Part shown: positions 23,710 through 35,965 of the stretch, piece by piece
Layout of the letters: each line of letters starts with the position of its first letter
How positions within the stretch are numbered: the stretch's first letter is position 1
From: Epinephelus fuscoguttatus
Lineage: Eukaryota; Chordata; Actinopteri; Perciformes; Serranidae
Assembly (NCBI RefSeq): GCF_011397635.1
Contig: NC_064765.1
Location: forward strand, 29,602,632 to 29,666,631
Length of the DNA: 64,000 nt
Direction: 5' to 3'
Made by a program: the position numbers and the translations under genes
Notes under the pieces: generated by a model
Seen by the model: the letters and a program-made list of their open reading frames with translations, nothing else
Told to the model about the DNA's origin: nothing
Database searches by the model: none

Positions 23710-24186
23710 GTAAGAGATATATTTACTGCTACACATTGCACTGTGTTGTGTGTTACAATGCATGTTTATGATTGTTAAAGTAGAATCTGTGAAATAGTCC
23801 ATTTTCATGACTTTGCTGTGCTTATCACCACAACTTTGTCCCATGTAACACACCCTGCATTGTCCTTGCATGTAGTGTACTAGTAGTCTTATGTAATGAG
23901 GTTAAAAGAACAAAGACACAATGATTATGTTTCTGAATTCATTTTCTGTATGTTTTGATGTTTTGCCGCCCATTAATGATCACTGATCATTAAAGATCCA
24001 GGCCACAATTTATTTTACATTATAGACTATGCAAGCTTGTCATTTTCAAAGAAAAAAAGATTAACTGCAATCTTCTAATGCATCTTATAAGAGTTGTTGC
24101 ATTTTTATGCATGATTAGATGAAGGTGAGTCTCTAAATCAAACTTCTGCAGTGATTTTCTGTTTTCTTTATTTTTCAGGGCGCGCT

Positions 24187-26158
24187 ATGGCTAATCCATT
24201 TGATTATGAACCAATAGAAGAAATTAAAGAGGCGCTGCTAACCCATGGACCTGCCTCAGCAGCTGCAAAGATCCAGGAGTATTTGGATCAGCAGGATAAT
24301 ATTCCACTAAATATTGGCATCACAGGAGAGTCTGGCTCTGGTAAATCCACCTTTGTTAATGCCTTCAGAGGCATAGACAACAGGGATGAGAGAGCCGCCC
24401 CTACTGGTTGTGTAGAAACCACCACAGAGGCTACACCATACCCCCATCCCAACTATCCCAATGTCACACTATGGGATCTTCCTGGTATTGGCACTCCCAA
24501 CTTTTCAGCTAGCAACTACCTGGAGCGTGTTGAATTTGAAAAGTTTGACTTCTTCATCATCATCTCAGCTGATCGCTTCAAAGAGAATGATGTGAAGCTC
24601 GCTAAGGAGATTCAGAGGATGCAGAAAAAGTTCTACTTTGTTCGCTCAAAGATTGACCATAACTTACGTGATGAGGAAGACAGTCAGAGGGACTTCAACG
24701 CAGAAAGGACTCTTAAGCAAATCAGGGACAACTGCATTCAAGGTAAGTCTGAGGTTAGAGGAGAACAAATGCCTAAAATTTAAAGGTATATGCAACAAGG
24801 GTCACAGGTAGACACTGCTTCATTTTAAGGAGACGAGCCAAAAATAACTTGGCAGCCCATGTTGAGAGGAAGAGCTAACAATGTTATCAGGTCATAAATG
24901 ATTCATATGAACACTGGCAGAGCTCCCCTGAAAAAACTAGGCTGTATGTGACGGTGGTTCAGGGGAGCATCCAGTGTGGTGTGCACATTTAAACACAGGA
25001 ACCAGCAATCTGTTCTTGGCAATTTATTTGAGGTTACAAGGATGAGCAGAGTGGAACAAAGGGTGGTGGATGATTTCCTGCACAGAACAAACATAGAGGA
25101 TAAGTCATAAAACATAAATTTTCACCTTCACACAGACTTTAACAATAAATCAAGGTCCATGAACTTAACTTACTTCACATTTATGCATCCACAATTTACC
25201 ATTATAGAAAAGGAGGGTACTTCAGGCAACTTTCTTTGTCTGGTGGTTTTGGAGGGAAGGAGAGAAAAGGAAGGGCTGAGGTTCGAGGCGGGTTTATATC
25301 ACCTCAGGAGGTGGGCGGTTCCAACAGGGTGGAGTCAAGTCTCTTGTGATTTTTAACACCCCCAGTGAGAGTCTGTTGGCTTGACCACTCATCTTCTAAG
25401 ATCTAAAACAACCTTTGTGTCTGGCCTGGAGAGAGCTGCTGGTGTATCCTGACACGAGGAGGCTCAGGATGTTTTTTCATTCTATTGTCATCATCTGAAA
25501 TAAACTTCTTTGTTCTGTTTGTGAGACAGGTCTTGAAAAACAAGGCTTCAAGTCACCTCAAGTCTTCCTGGTGTCCAGCCGTCATCTCCACCTCTATGAT
25601 TTCCATCTGTTAGAGGAGACCCTCGAGAGAGAACTTCCTGCACACAAGAAGAACACTCTGCTGTTGGCCATGCCTAATATCAGTCATGGTATCATCAGCA
25701 AGAAGAAAGAGGCTTTACAGGCAGAAATAAAGTACCATGTCTTTAAGTCTGTACTCATAGCAGCTGTACCAGTTCCTGAGCTCTCTTTTGCCACTGATAT
25801 AGCCATGCTGGTTGCTACCATCAATGAGTACAAAGTTACATTTGAGATTGATAGCGAGTCACTGCAGAGTCTTGCTCGTAGTGCACGCGTGCCTGTGGAT
25901 GATCTTAGAGCAGTTATGACATCATCACTGGCTGCAAATGAAGTAAACACAGATGCTGTTAAGACACTTTGTGCCGATGACACTGCATTAACTGTAGCAA
26001 GGGAAGCATCTACATTAATTCCATTATTTGGAATCCCAGCAGCAATGATTGCGTCTTTTATCTCCACCTACAAAGCTCTTTATACGTCCCTGGACATGCT
26101 TGCTGAGGATGCACAAAGGGTATTTGCAAAGGCCCTGGGTTTGGACACCTCAGTGTGA
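24187..26158 (+). CDS. IRG-4: immunity-related GTPase, group I, divergent helical domain
   Basis: Coding exons 24187-24742 and 25530-26158, phase-1 junction, 394 residues; start MANPFDYEP after TTTTTCAGGG. G motifs intact (GESGSGKS 47-54, DLPG 97-100, SKID 154-157) and the exon is nearly identical to IRG-3. The helical exon is much more diverged in its middle and later part (for example NTDAVKTLCADDTALTVARE), yet ends in GLDTSV. The contrast between a conserved G exon and a changed helical exon suggests gene conversion limited to the first exon, or selection on the second. The intron carries a candidate solo LTR (24929-25358). Polyadenylation signal at 26368. Confidence 0.88.
24929..25358 (-). 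mobile_element. candidate solo LTR in the IRG-4 intron
   Basis: A 430-base insertion relative to the IRG-2 and IRG-3 introns, beginning TG and ending CA, placed in a run of C that is repeated on both sides (4-5 base target duplication). On the minus strand a GATATAAACC stretch precedes an AATAAA, as expected for an LTR. Orientation is tentative. Confidence 0.5.
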
Positions 26159-27180
26159 TCATGAGGTGAATGGAAATGTGGCACATTTAAAACTGCTATT
26201 GTATAATGCAAATAAGCTTCTGAATTAATTCTGTGAGTGCAATGTAATGTTACTGCAGCAAACTAAATCACGTGGCACATATTACCCAACACAAATCATA
26301 AAATGTGATTGTTACTCTCAAAATACAATATTTTATTCTCAATGAAATGAAAATGTTTGATTGGTCAAATAAATTGTCCATTAAAATGAGCTGAAGTAAT
26401 GGATTTTGTCATAGCATGAAACCCAGTTTTCCTCTATGAATTCTTCATGTCACATACCAGAAAAGACAGAACACAGAATACTCTGCTCCCTCACAACCAT
26501 CTATGTTATGTGCTGCCATTATACTAGTATGACTTTTTTAAAGCAAAAAATGTATATTTAAAAAACAATGGATTGGACCGTACTGACTGTGTTTGCATCT
26601 TGCTGAAAAATTAACTGTACTGCTTTGCAAAACTCTTCATGAATAAACCTGATTTAAATCTCATCAACATGTAAATGAAGAGACGTCACCTTTTGTTATA
26701 GTTGGAAGAAATTCCATTTGTTAAACTACACTGAGACATGGTTTGTGTCAGATTGTGCATATCTTGGTCAGTTTATCAGACTATATATGCAGGCATCAGT
26801 TACTATGATGAAAGAAAATACTGGGATTAACAAAGCTCTTACAGCATAAAAGTTATTTAAAACTTGCCTATCCCAATTGAAGTGTAGAAAGAAAGTTTAA
26901 CTGGAACAACAAAGTAAGTTTCCAGACCTCCTAATTTAAATTTCAGTATTCTGTGTTCTTTATTGACCAATCCTGCTACATGCAAACTGCACCTAAATTG
27001 AGCATAGTGTTAGTTCAGGTAGGACATGATGTCAAGCTCAGCTCACATCCCAGCCACATCAGCTGATGGAGCAAACAGCCCAGTCAACTAATGGAGCAGC
27101 TGATTGATGGAAGGGAGTCAGCTGACAGATCACATGATTCCTCTCTATGCAACCAATTGACGAAACTCATTCAGGGAGCC
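26159..27180 (+). other. 3' UTR and duplicated flank of IRG-4
   Basis: AATAAA at 26368. Shares the CATGTAAATGAAGAGACG flank with IRG-1 to -3 up to about 26770. Beyond that nothing is recognised. Confidence 0.45.
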
Positions 27181-27349
27181 CTGTTTAAACTGCTCTGGCC
27201 ATCCTACTGTTAATGCTTCCTCTGCAAGCCGCTTTGCAACCCGCCTCCACCCCAGCTCCTCCTTTTCATGCTGTGTCTGACTTATCAGTGTCATTTCCGT
27301 TTGTCACTGATGCTGCTCTGTTCTGTTCCCAGAGGGGTCTTTGCTACTG

Positions 27350-27530
27350 CTCTCCCTGCCTTAGGCTTTCCATGTAGGCGCATGGAAGGGCAGAGAAGTG
27401 TGCTCTTTATGCCTTATGGCTTTTCACGCTGGCACGCAGAAGGGTGGAGAGGTGTACTTTCCCCGCCTTATGCTTTCCCCGTAGGCACGTGGAAGAGGCT
27501 TTCTGTATAGGCCCGAGGAAAGGCAGAGAG
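27350..27530 (+). repeat. degenerate minisatellite, about three units
   Basis: Three diverged copies of a unit of about 55 bases containing CTTAGGCTTTCC / CTTATGGCTTTTC / CTTATGCTTTCCCC, followed by GGCAC or GGCGC and GGAAGGGC-like stretches. Confidence 0.5.
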
Positions 27531-27557
27531 GCCTCAGAACAGAGCCATACCACCAAA

Positions 27558-28226
27558 TATAATATCAATCAATCAGTCAAATTTATTTATAAAGCCCAAT
27601 ATCACAAATCACAATTTGCCTCACAGGGCTTTACAGCATACGACATCCCTCTGTCCTTAGGACCCTCACAACGGATAAGGAAAAACTCCCTTTAACAGGG
27701 GAAAAAAACAGTAGAAACCTCAGGAAGAGCAACTGAGGAGGGATCCTTCTTCCAGGACGGACAGATCAACATGATAAATTAACAGTAATCTGTATGACAC
27801 AATGAGACAGAAAGAGGGAGAGAAAGAGACAGAGAGAGAGAGATGCAGGACAGATGGTAATGACAGTAGCTTACAACAACATTAATGAAAGTAATAATAT
27901 TATAATTATAATTCTGGCTGTTGTGGTACAACATGTTGAAAGTATATATTAATATCTGATAGTATACGTACATATGTGACAATAATCATATGTGTATAAT
28001 AACAGTAGAAGTATGACTAATGATAACAGCAGCAGTAGGAGGCATCTGGCAGGACCACGGCAGCAGCACAACCACACACGTCACACCATCCAGGCATGGC
28101 TGCAATACGAGTTAACCTGAGAGACAGTGGAGCACAAAGGCTCCGGAGAAGAAGCCGAGTTAGTGACATGCAGTATAGCCAAGTTAGCAAGATGCAGTAA
28201 CAGGACACGAGAGAGAGAGTGAGAGA

Positions 28227-28266
<40 letters not shown>

Positions 28267-28700
28267 GCCCGGTGTATTATAGGGGGGTCCTCCGGCAGAC
28301 TAGGCCTAAGTCAGCCTAACTAGGGGCTGGTACAAGCTGAGCCTGAGCCAGCCCTAACTATAAGCTTTATCAAAGAGGAAAGTCTTAAGTCTAGTCTTAA
28401 ATGTGGAGACGGTGTCTACCTCCCGGACCGCAACAGGAAGATGATTCCACAGGAGAGGAGCCTGATAGCTGAAGGCTCTGGCTCCTGATCTACTTTTGGA
28501 GACTTTAGGGACCACGAGTAACCCTGCGTTCTCAGAGCGCAGTGTTCTGGTGGGATAATAAGGCACTATGAGCTCTCTAACAAATGATGCAAATGGAAAT
28601 AAAGTTTTCTTTAACAAAAGTGTTCCTGACTGAAATATCTTTAATTTTGCCATCTTAACTCCTCTAATTAGAAAACCTGCAATCAAGTGCAACAAATTCT
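27558..28700 (-). mobile_element. LINE (L2/CR1/Rex-like) 3' portion
   Basis: The minus-strand frame 28354-28695 encodes the C-terminal end of a LINE ORF2 (LIVPYYPTRTLRSENAGLL, then APLLWNHLPVAVREVD). It is followed by a long 3' UTR with CAGGGCTTTACAGCATACG and a terminal ATCAATCAATCAG simple repeat at the plus-strand left end. The same family recurs on the plus strand at 35.2-36.0 kb. Confidence 0.8.
28207..28262. repeat. (GA)n microsatellite
   Basis: Nearly pure GA run inside the LINE 3' UTR. Confidence 0.9.
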
Positions 28701-28743
28701 CTTAGGAACTAAGTACACTCATTTGTTTGAATTTATGTGATGT

Positions 28744-29070
28744 TTAAGATCTCTTTGCTTTCAGCTTTCCTTTTCCTGGCAGAACCTGCAGTAGTACATA
28801 AGCAGATGCACCTGTAATTATCTCACTGGTGTGACAGTACAGGCTGCAGAAGGCAGTGAGAAGCGAATACATAAACCATAACATCAAAACTCCATCAGAC
28901 AAAAACACACCAGGCTCCTCCTCCCTTTGTTGACTGTCTGCTCCATTACATGAATCACTGAAGCCTCCACAACAATAAATCGTAATAGTAAAGAGAGATA
29001 TCTTTGGTTTAGACTCTCTGCTCATCACAGCAGGATGTGGAAACTTCCACTGTCTAAAAGACTGAATTCA
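28744..29070 (-). other. unassigned duplicated block with an open frame of 94 codons
   Basis: The minus-strand frame 28744-29028 starts MMSRESKPKISL and contains a hydrophobic stretch (VLMLWFMYSLLTAF). A decayed relative lies at about 51405-51560, sharing CACACCAGGCTGCC/CTCC and AGACTCTCTGC-CATCACAGC, where the frame is broken. It could be an old exon or part of a repeat. No family is recognised. Confidence 0.3.
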
Positions 29071-29099
29071 AGTTGTTGAGGAATTTTTTTTACCTTCTA

Positions 29100-29815
29100 G
29101 TTTTGGTTGTATCTTAATGTATTATCATCCTTTCTGTTCTTCTGATTGAGTTACAGACTGTTCAACACTGATCAATAGATCCCTATTTATAATTCTTGAA
29201 CCTCTCATCCAGGAAGACAGTATTTTAGGTGTTGAAGGGATTAGGGCAGATTGAATCAGATAGTATTGTTAATTAGCCTGTCCTAAATTTCCTGACTTCT
29301 ATATATCTTTGTTGCCACTCCGAAGTCTTGATTAGCGCAGCTCACAACCCCTTGTTTTAGCCTTTAGTGTCATAGTATAAAACCTTGTTCTTAATATTGA
29401 TCTTCAGATAGGATTCCACACCCTTGCAGTGATACTGTCTCTACTGCACAGTGTATAAAAGTCATCTGAACCAGCCACAGAATTGGAAATGAAAGGTTTT
29501 TTTTCTTCAACAAAGTATAAAGGGAAGTTCAGGCATCTGTAAAGGGTCTGTAGCCATTAATCATATCTTGAATTTACTGTAAAATCCTGTCTCTTCTCCA
29601 GCCATACTATCAGAAGAGAAGGCACTTTGAAAATCTGTTAATATTGACTTGATGTTTTAAGTATCTGAAAATCTTTTCCCTGAAAAGCAATGAAAAAAAC
29701 AGCTAGTTTTTTTTTTGTTTTTAAAAAGTACATATCTGTCTCATTTTGATTCTGACATTTTGAGTGTGTTATTTTTGAAAAATAGGCTATCCTATTTCGT
29801 ATGATTATAATGTCA
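29100..29815. other. intergenic, nothing recognised
   Basis: AT-rich, no paired splice sites or family motifs. Confidence 0.4.
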
Positions 29816-29817
29816 AC

Positions 29818-30060
29818 TTGAAAGGTTTGACTTCTTCATCATCATCTCAGCTGATCGCTTCAGAGAAAATGATGTGAAGCTCGCTCAGGAGATTCAGAGG
29901 ATGAAGAAAACATTCTACTTTGTTCACTCAAACACTGACCATGACATATATGATGAGAAAAGATGGCAGAGGTCAAAGTTTAACGCAGAATGGACTCTTT
30001 AACAAATTAGGGACACCTGCATTCAAAGTAAGTATAAGGTTAGAGGGGTAGCCTGAGTAA
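29818..30060 (+). pseudogene. IRG fragment psi-4 (second half of a G-domain exon)
   Basis: Begins at RFDFFIIISADRF and runs through KLAQEIQRM to the exon end. Lesions: the G4 region reads HSNTDHD, an in-frame TAA replaces the Lys codon of the TLKQIRD stretch, and the donor context is CAAAGTAAG. The following group I intron piece (to about 30150) is kept but no helical exon follows. Confidence 0.85.
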
Positions 30061-30189
30061 AGAGGAAGAGCTAACAATGTTAACAGGTCATAAATGAATC
30101 ATATGAATACTGGCAGAGCCCTCTAATGAGAATCAGTTGGCATCAGGGAAGTGTTTTCTGACACAAGGAGGCTCAACAGGCTTTTTCTA

Positions 30190-30262
30190 ATTAATTAATT
30201 AATTAATTAATTAATTAATCTAATTTTATAATTACAGCTTGTGTGTGTGTGTGTGTGTGTCA
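30190..30262. repeat. (TTAA)n and (GT)n simple repeats
   Basis: About eight TTAA units followed closely by about ten GT units, directly after the psi-4 intron remnant. Confidence 0.85.
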
Positions 30263-30264
30263 TT

Positions 30265-31780
30265 CTGGCAAATCGTGGTCGTATCGATACCTATAACAGA
30301 AGTGTATTTCTCAGTATCCGCCTGTGGACAGATTTATCAATGCAATAGCATTGGATTCTAGTTTCATTAAATGTGTCTTAGCAATCGAGGAAAACTGTAA
30401 TAGTTATAAAAACTGCATTACTTTTTATGTGTCAGTGGCTGCATACAATAGACAATAAGACATTTTATAATTCAGTTTCCTTTATTGCAGACAATTCTAC
30501 ATCTTTTGGTCAAGTATCAAATGCTTGTATTTTTGTGTGTTGCAGTAAAAGCTTTGTTAGCAATCTGAGATTGCTGACAGTGATCAACAAAAAAATCCAC
30601 CAGACATTGCATTTGCTTCCAAATGTGTAAAAATGATATACACAAATACAATGAAAAGAGTAAAAGATACAAAAAACAGTTTCAGGCAGTCTGTTCTAAT
30701 CTTTGCAGTTTCCACTATGTTTTTCCTGTATGCACATTAAAAAGAAACAATTGAAAAAGTCCCATTTTTCCCGTAAAACATCCATGTAATCAGAAAACTT
30801 CAATCCCGGATTATGTCTCCAATTGAGACTTGAATCAATGGTGGTTGGTCTATTTACACAACTTAAATTAGCTATTTATCAGTGTTTCAATTCAGAAATG
30901 AGTATCAGCTGTTTCAATGTAGCTTTTGAGCTGCTGTTGTTGCAGAAGTGGGACTCTATGCTATATTTAAGGTCTAAACATTAGGTTTTCATTTCTGGCA
31001 TGCTGTGTGCAAGCATTTGTAAATTACACGTGACAGATCTGCATGTTTGGTATTGGGTAGGCTTGTATGTAAAAAGAAAATTTAAGCAATTTAGAAACGT
31101 GTGAGTTGACTATATATTCTATATAACACAACATAATTTGTGTTAAAGGTACGGATGTTGTGCTAGTTGTGTTTGGAGTGTTTCAAAATGTGACTACAGA
31201 TTGGACAATAGGATGTTAGCGATTGTAAAAAACTGTAAGACCTTTTGAAATAAAACAATGAAAAAATTCAGCTGTGTTTTTAATATTCTTTCCTTTATTT
31301 GAGTAGATAGCATTACGTGGTATCGAGGCCCATTAGAATACAGAAACTATACCAATAACTACAGTCATGACACACAGTGTAAGATAGATTACCAAGCTAT
31401 GTTTGGAAAAAATACTAAGAAATAGCAATGCATCACAAAAATAATTCAAAGCATTTGCATTATACAGTTTTGTATAAAAATATTCCTTCCTGTATTAAAA
31501 TGATTAAGAGGCATGTTATAATGTGCTATAAGCAATAAGACATTTTCCATTGATACCTGCTCTTATAAGAGTAAACAAATTCTGTGTAGGGACCACTGGA
31601 TAGATTGATCAGCTGTAAAACATGTAATGCCTGATTGCTAAAATGTGCAGCTAGAACACAACAATATGATTTGAGCACTTAAAAAATTAAAATGCATTCT
31701 ACTCACAAAAATAATTCAAAAGCTCCTTCTCTGCAGTTTTTAATGTGCCATTAAACACCACTGCCATTCACTTTACAAAA
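30265..31780. other. intergenic between psi-4 and IRG-5, including the IRG-5 3' UTR
   Basis: No gene supported. The part from about 31370 to 31780 is the reverse complement of sequence after the stop of IRG-8b (59.2-59.6 kb), so it is the duplicated 3' flank of group II genes. Part of 30350-30450 resembles 47.7 kb, probably an old repeat. Confidence 0.4.
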
Positions 31781-34004
31781 TCACACTGAGGTGTCCAAAC
31801 CCATGACCCTTTTAAACACCCTCTCTGCATCCTCAGCAAGTGTGTCGAGGAAATAATTGAGAGCTCTGTAGATGAAGGTAAAAGAAAGGATCATTGCTGC
31901 AGGGATTCCAAATATTGAAATAAATCTGGACACTTCCTCTGCTGCCATTAATGCAACTGTGCCTGCGCATCTAAGAAGCACCTTCAACAGAAGATCTCGG
32001 GTTATTTCTGTTGCAGCCAGTGGTGAAACTATGATGTTAATCAAATCCCTAAATGGCACACCTCTTCTATCAGTGAGTCTCCGCAGTGACGGGATGTCAA
32101 GGCCAAACCCATTTACATACTGTGTAACAACAGAAAGCAACACACCCACATCAACTGCAGCAGAAAGCCCAGGAACTGGTACAGCTGCTACACCTGCACT
32201 AAGCATAGCATAGTATTTTATTTTGGATTGGTAAGCCTTTTTCTTCTTGCCGATGAGCTCCAGGCTGATGTTGGGCATGGCCAGCAGCAGAGCATGCTTC
32301 TTGTGTGCAGGAAGTTCCCTCTCAAAGGTGTCCCCTAAGAGAGGGAAGTCATACAGGTGGAGATCAAAGCTGGACACCAGGAAGGCTTGAGGAGACTCAA
32401 CACCTTGTCTTTGAAGACCTGTGTGACAACAGGAATACATGATATGATGATAAGATATATAAAACAATTAGAACTTTTAAACTGTAAAACATAATATGCA
32501 TATCTATTGAATTATTATTTTCTATATATTCTTCCTGACACCCCATGCTTTGATTTAGTGGATATTATAAGAACAACAGATCACACTGTGCTTTGTAATT
32601 TTACTTTTGTGGAAAGGTGCCTGAGATATATTTTGAGTGGAAATAAAGTAAGAGAAGACTTGAGAGACTAATCTCTCTCTCTATCATTTTTTCAGTGAAG
32701 CTAGACTTGAGAAAAACACGAGACGATTTTAGAGAGTAATACACGACTGTGAGGAAAAATATCCTATATTGTTTATATTTGCAAAATATATTTTTCCCCC
32801 ATCAAATAGATCAGTTCACAAAAATCTAAACTAAGTCAGAAAGTTAAACGTCACAGCATCTAACAATCTTAGCACTGCGTGTATATCTGATTCACTGGAC
32901 TTCATGATTCACAGATGATGTTGAAGCTTGTCTTTGCAAAATTTTATATAAAAATATCAGGATTTAATACAAAAACATCAGTCTGATCTATGAGCCTAAA
33001 TGATGAGTGCAAAGGATAACAATGTCTCATCAGTCATGATTTTGTCATGATGTCTCCTTCTACCAGGTAACTGCTCTTTATACTGAAAGTAACCCCTAAC
33101 CCTGACCCTTCAGTGTGGAAGGCGAAGGCCTTTGCCTCCTACTACCAGTTGGACAACATGGTGGTTACTGTGGGTGTTAGCATGTTAGCATGGCATGGAG
33201 ACCAATGGCATGCAGTGTGAAGCCTTTGGATGGAACAAGTATATGGTGGATGGACATGATGCGGATTTCCTAACTTTGAGAAATCAATACCCCAAATAAA
33301 AGTGAATTGGAGTCAGACAAACATAATGACTATAAGCACTGATGTAAAGACACATATTCTTTGCCTTTTTTGTGACTTCTTTTTAATCGCGGACATTTTG
33401 TAATGAATCTCACTATTAGTATATGTGATAACATAAGTCTCTTACCCTGAATGCAGTTGTCCCTGATTTGTTGAAGAGTCATTTCTGCGTTGAACCTTGA
33501 CCTCTGACTTATTTCCTCATTTCTTAAGTCACTATCAATCTTTGAGCGAACAAAGTAGAACTTTTTCTTCATCCTCTGAATCTCCTGAGCGAGCTTCACA
33601 TCACTTTCTCTGAAGCGAGTGTCTGAGATGATGATGAAGAAGTCAAACCTTTCAAATCCAACAAGCTTCAGGTAGTTGTCAGCTGGAAAGTTGGGGGTGC
33701 CAATACCAGGAAGATCCCATAGTGTGACATTGGGATAGTTGGGATGGGGGTATGGTGTAGCCTCTGAGGTGGTTTCTACAGGACCAGTAGGAGCGGCTCT
33801 CTCATCCCCATTATTTATGCCTCTGAAGGCATTAACGAAGGTGGATTTACCAGAGCCTGTCTCTCCTGTGACAGCAATATTTAGTGGAATATTGTTCTGC
33901 TGATCCAAGTACTCCTGGATCTTTGCATCAGCTAAGGCTTGATTATTGCTCTCTAGTGCTTTTTTAATGTCTTCATGGATCCTGGAGGATCCTGGATCGT
34001 CCAT
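31781..34004 (-). CDS. IRG-5: immunity-related GTPase, group II
   Basis: Minus strand; coding exons 34004-33446 and 32418-31781, phase-1 junction (CAG G|GT), 398 residues. Start MDDPGSSRIHED, just after a CTGCAG acceptor and the ATTACC that precedes every group II ATG. All G motifs are intact: GETGSGKS 47-54, DLPG 97-100, SKID. Residues ADNYLKLVGFERFDFF and GPVETTSE mark group II. The helical exon starts GLQRQGVESPQ and ends GLDTSV. It is the only complete IRG in this orientation and faces IRG-6 head to head. Its promoter has a GAS site (see 34386-34530). The intron is about 1 kb and shares blocks with the IRG-8 introns. Confidence 0.9.
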
Positions 34005-34385
34005 GGTAATCCTGCAGTAAAATGGAGTGAAAGAGGAGGTAAAAGTCATTAGTGTCTTTGATAAATAGAAGAAAATGTAGTCCTGCAATGATCAAACATC
34101 ATGTACATAGAATCCTGGATACCAATGAAAATCTGACAGGTAGAATACATCTTTAGAAATCCTGTCTTCTTTTAAAATATTTTATGATGCTGTATAGCTT
34201 TGAACACAGCAGATCAGTTTGGCGCACTCAGGTATGCACATAATAACACAGAGAAAGGTGAAATCTTTTCAGTTTTAGTGGATCTTGTGTATCATACCAT
34301 GCCAGTTTATGCAGCAATAAGCAGCTTCCTTATATTTTTCATCAGGATAAAAAGATGGCTTTGCTGAATATTAGAAGCTACTCAC

Positions 34386-34530
34386 CTGGAGTCTTAATGT
34401 TGAAACAGATGAGACAAGAGCACACCAGCCTCTGAGTTACGAGTTTATCAAGCAGTGATTATGAGGACAGTAGCCAATGAAAATGTCCGATTGTGAGTTA
34501 GAGAAAAGCAGCTGACTTCCAAGAAACACA
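34386..34530 (-). promoter_or_regulatory. group II promoter and non-coding exon 1 of IRG-5 with GAS site
   Basis: On the minus strand TTCTTGGAA at 34525-34517 fits the STAT-binding GAS consensus TTCNNNGAA. About 130 bases downstream lies the exon 1 donor CTCCAG|GTGAG (exon end at 34386). The same TTCTTGGAAGTCAGCTGCTT block and donor are found upstream of IRG-6 and IRG-8a. A CATTTTCATTGGCTACTG stretch with an inverted CCAAT box follows. Confidence 0.65.
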
Positions 34531-34682
34531 CACATTTACATGAAACATGAAACATAGAGAGCTGCAGGCACCCCCTGCTGGCTACTATCTGCAGGTGAAT
34601 GACACCTCAGTATGGTTCTCTGCCTTTACACATGTATGGTATTCTTTAATAGTTTTTTGGTAATTAGCGTAAATTAAGTCTG

Positions 34683-34683
<1 letters not shown>

Positions 34684-34737
<54 letters not shown>
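34684..34737. repeat. (CA)n microsatellite
   Basis: Pure CA run of about 26 units. Confidence 0.95.
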
Positions 34738-34739
34738 TA

Positions 34740-35235
34740 AATTTCGCATTAAATGTGTTCCTATAAGAGAGGGTGTGCTTTCGTCTTTTATTTTGTAAAT
34801 CTTGCATTGAATTACTTACATTAGTGCTTACAGGTGCTATATAAATAAAGTTATTATTATTAGTTCTGCTATTACAATCTGTTTGCAAGATCATCCAATG
34901 TTGTTATTTATTTTATTTTTTTTTTTGCTGATGTTAGTTATTTTCTTTAAAATCTAGTAGGTACTAGGAAACTAATGAGGACTGAATGAGCAACTGATAA
35001 TTAGTTAAAGGTCAGTTCATGAGTAATTCCCAATCAAATGTCTTAAAGTAACTCATCAGTATTAGTAGTTAACCGCAATTTCCTGATATTAAGCTAAAAA
35101 AACTAAACTTATTGTACTTGGCCCTTAAATAAAACTATCCCATACATTTGTCATGTCTAGGCTGGATTGTCGCAATTACTTATTATAGGTTTCTCCAAGT
35201 CCCTACAAAAATCGTGCTGCAGCATGTGTGCTGAT
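34740..35235. other. intergenic, nothing recognised
   Basis: AT-rich spacer between the CA repeat and a LINE fragment. Confidence 0.4.
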
Positions 35236-35239
35236 GGAA

Positions 35240-35965
35240 ACAGAGAAAAAAGATCTTTTTTTCTGTTTTAGCTTCTCTGCACTGACTCCCTGCAAAATCC
35301 TGAACTGAATTTAAATTCTGTCTCCTTACTTACAAAGCTCTAACTGGTCAGGCTCCGTCATATCTTAGAGAGCTCATAGTGCCCTGTTATCCCACCAGAA
35401 CACTGTGTTCCGAGGATGCAGGGTTACTTGTGGTTCCTAAAGTTCTTAAAGGTAGAATGGGAGCCACAGCCTTCAGGTTTCAGGCTCCTCTTCTGTGTGT
35501 CGCGGGGTTCTGTTTCAAAACTCCTCAAAAACTGGGAAAGACACAGGCGTAGTTGGAAAGATATTGTGATGGTATGATTTATTTTGCCGGCCTCCCAAAG
35601 TGCAGACAGTGATGTTTACAAACAGTGAAAAAAAAAAAACATGAAAAAAATACTCTTCACAAAATGTCAGAATGTCCAAAAAAAGAGAGTTCTTCAGTAA
35701 CTCAAAATACCTCTCCAAAACCACAGGTTCCAGCAAACAGTCTGGAGGCCAAGCAGTGTTACCTCCTCTTGGAGTTTGGCGATGGGCGGGGCAGCTTCGT
35801 CACACTGTGTAACCATCTTTCGGCCTTGGTTGGAAAGGCAAACACTGTCTCCAGCAGACTTAAACCTTTCCTCTTTTATGAAGCTCATAGTTAGGGCTGG
35901 CTCTGGCTTACCTTGGACCAGCCCCTAGTTAGGCTGATATAGGCCTAGTCTGCAGTGGGACTTCC
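35240..35965 (+). mobile_element. LINE (L2/CR1/Rex-like) 3' fragment, interrupted by an LTR
   Basis: Plus-strand remnant of the same family as 27558-28700: translated pieces match LxELIVPCYPTRTLC and, after the interruption, SSRLKPFLFYEAHS. The 3' UTR has GGACCAGCCCCTAGTTAGGC. Carries stops and frameshifts. Confidence 0.75.
35498..35804. mobile_element. solo LTR nested in the LINE fragment
   Basis: 307 bases beginning TGTCGCG and ending CGTCACA, flanked by the direct repeat CTGTG (35493-35497 and 35805-35809). Removing it restores continuity of the LINE. Confidence 0.7.

Noticed and set aside
31860..32213. Plus-strand frame of 113 codons opposite the IRG-5 helical exon
   Set aside because: Shadow of the minus-strand gene; it matches the antisense frames seen at the other IRG copies.
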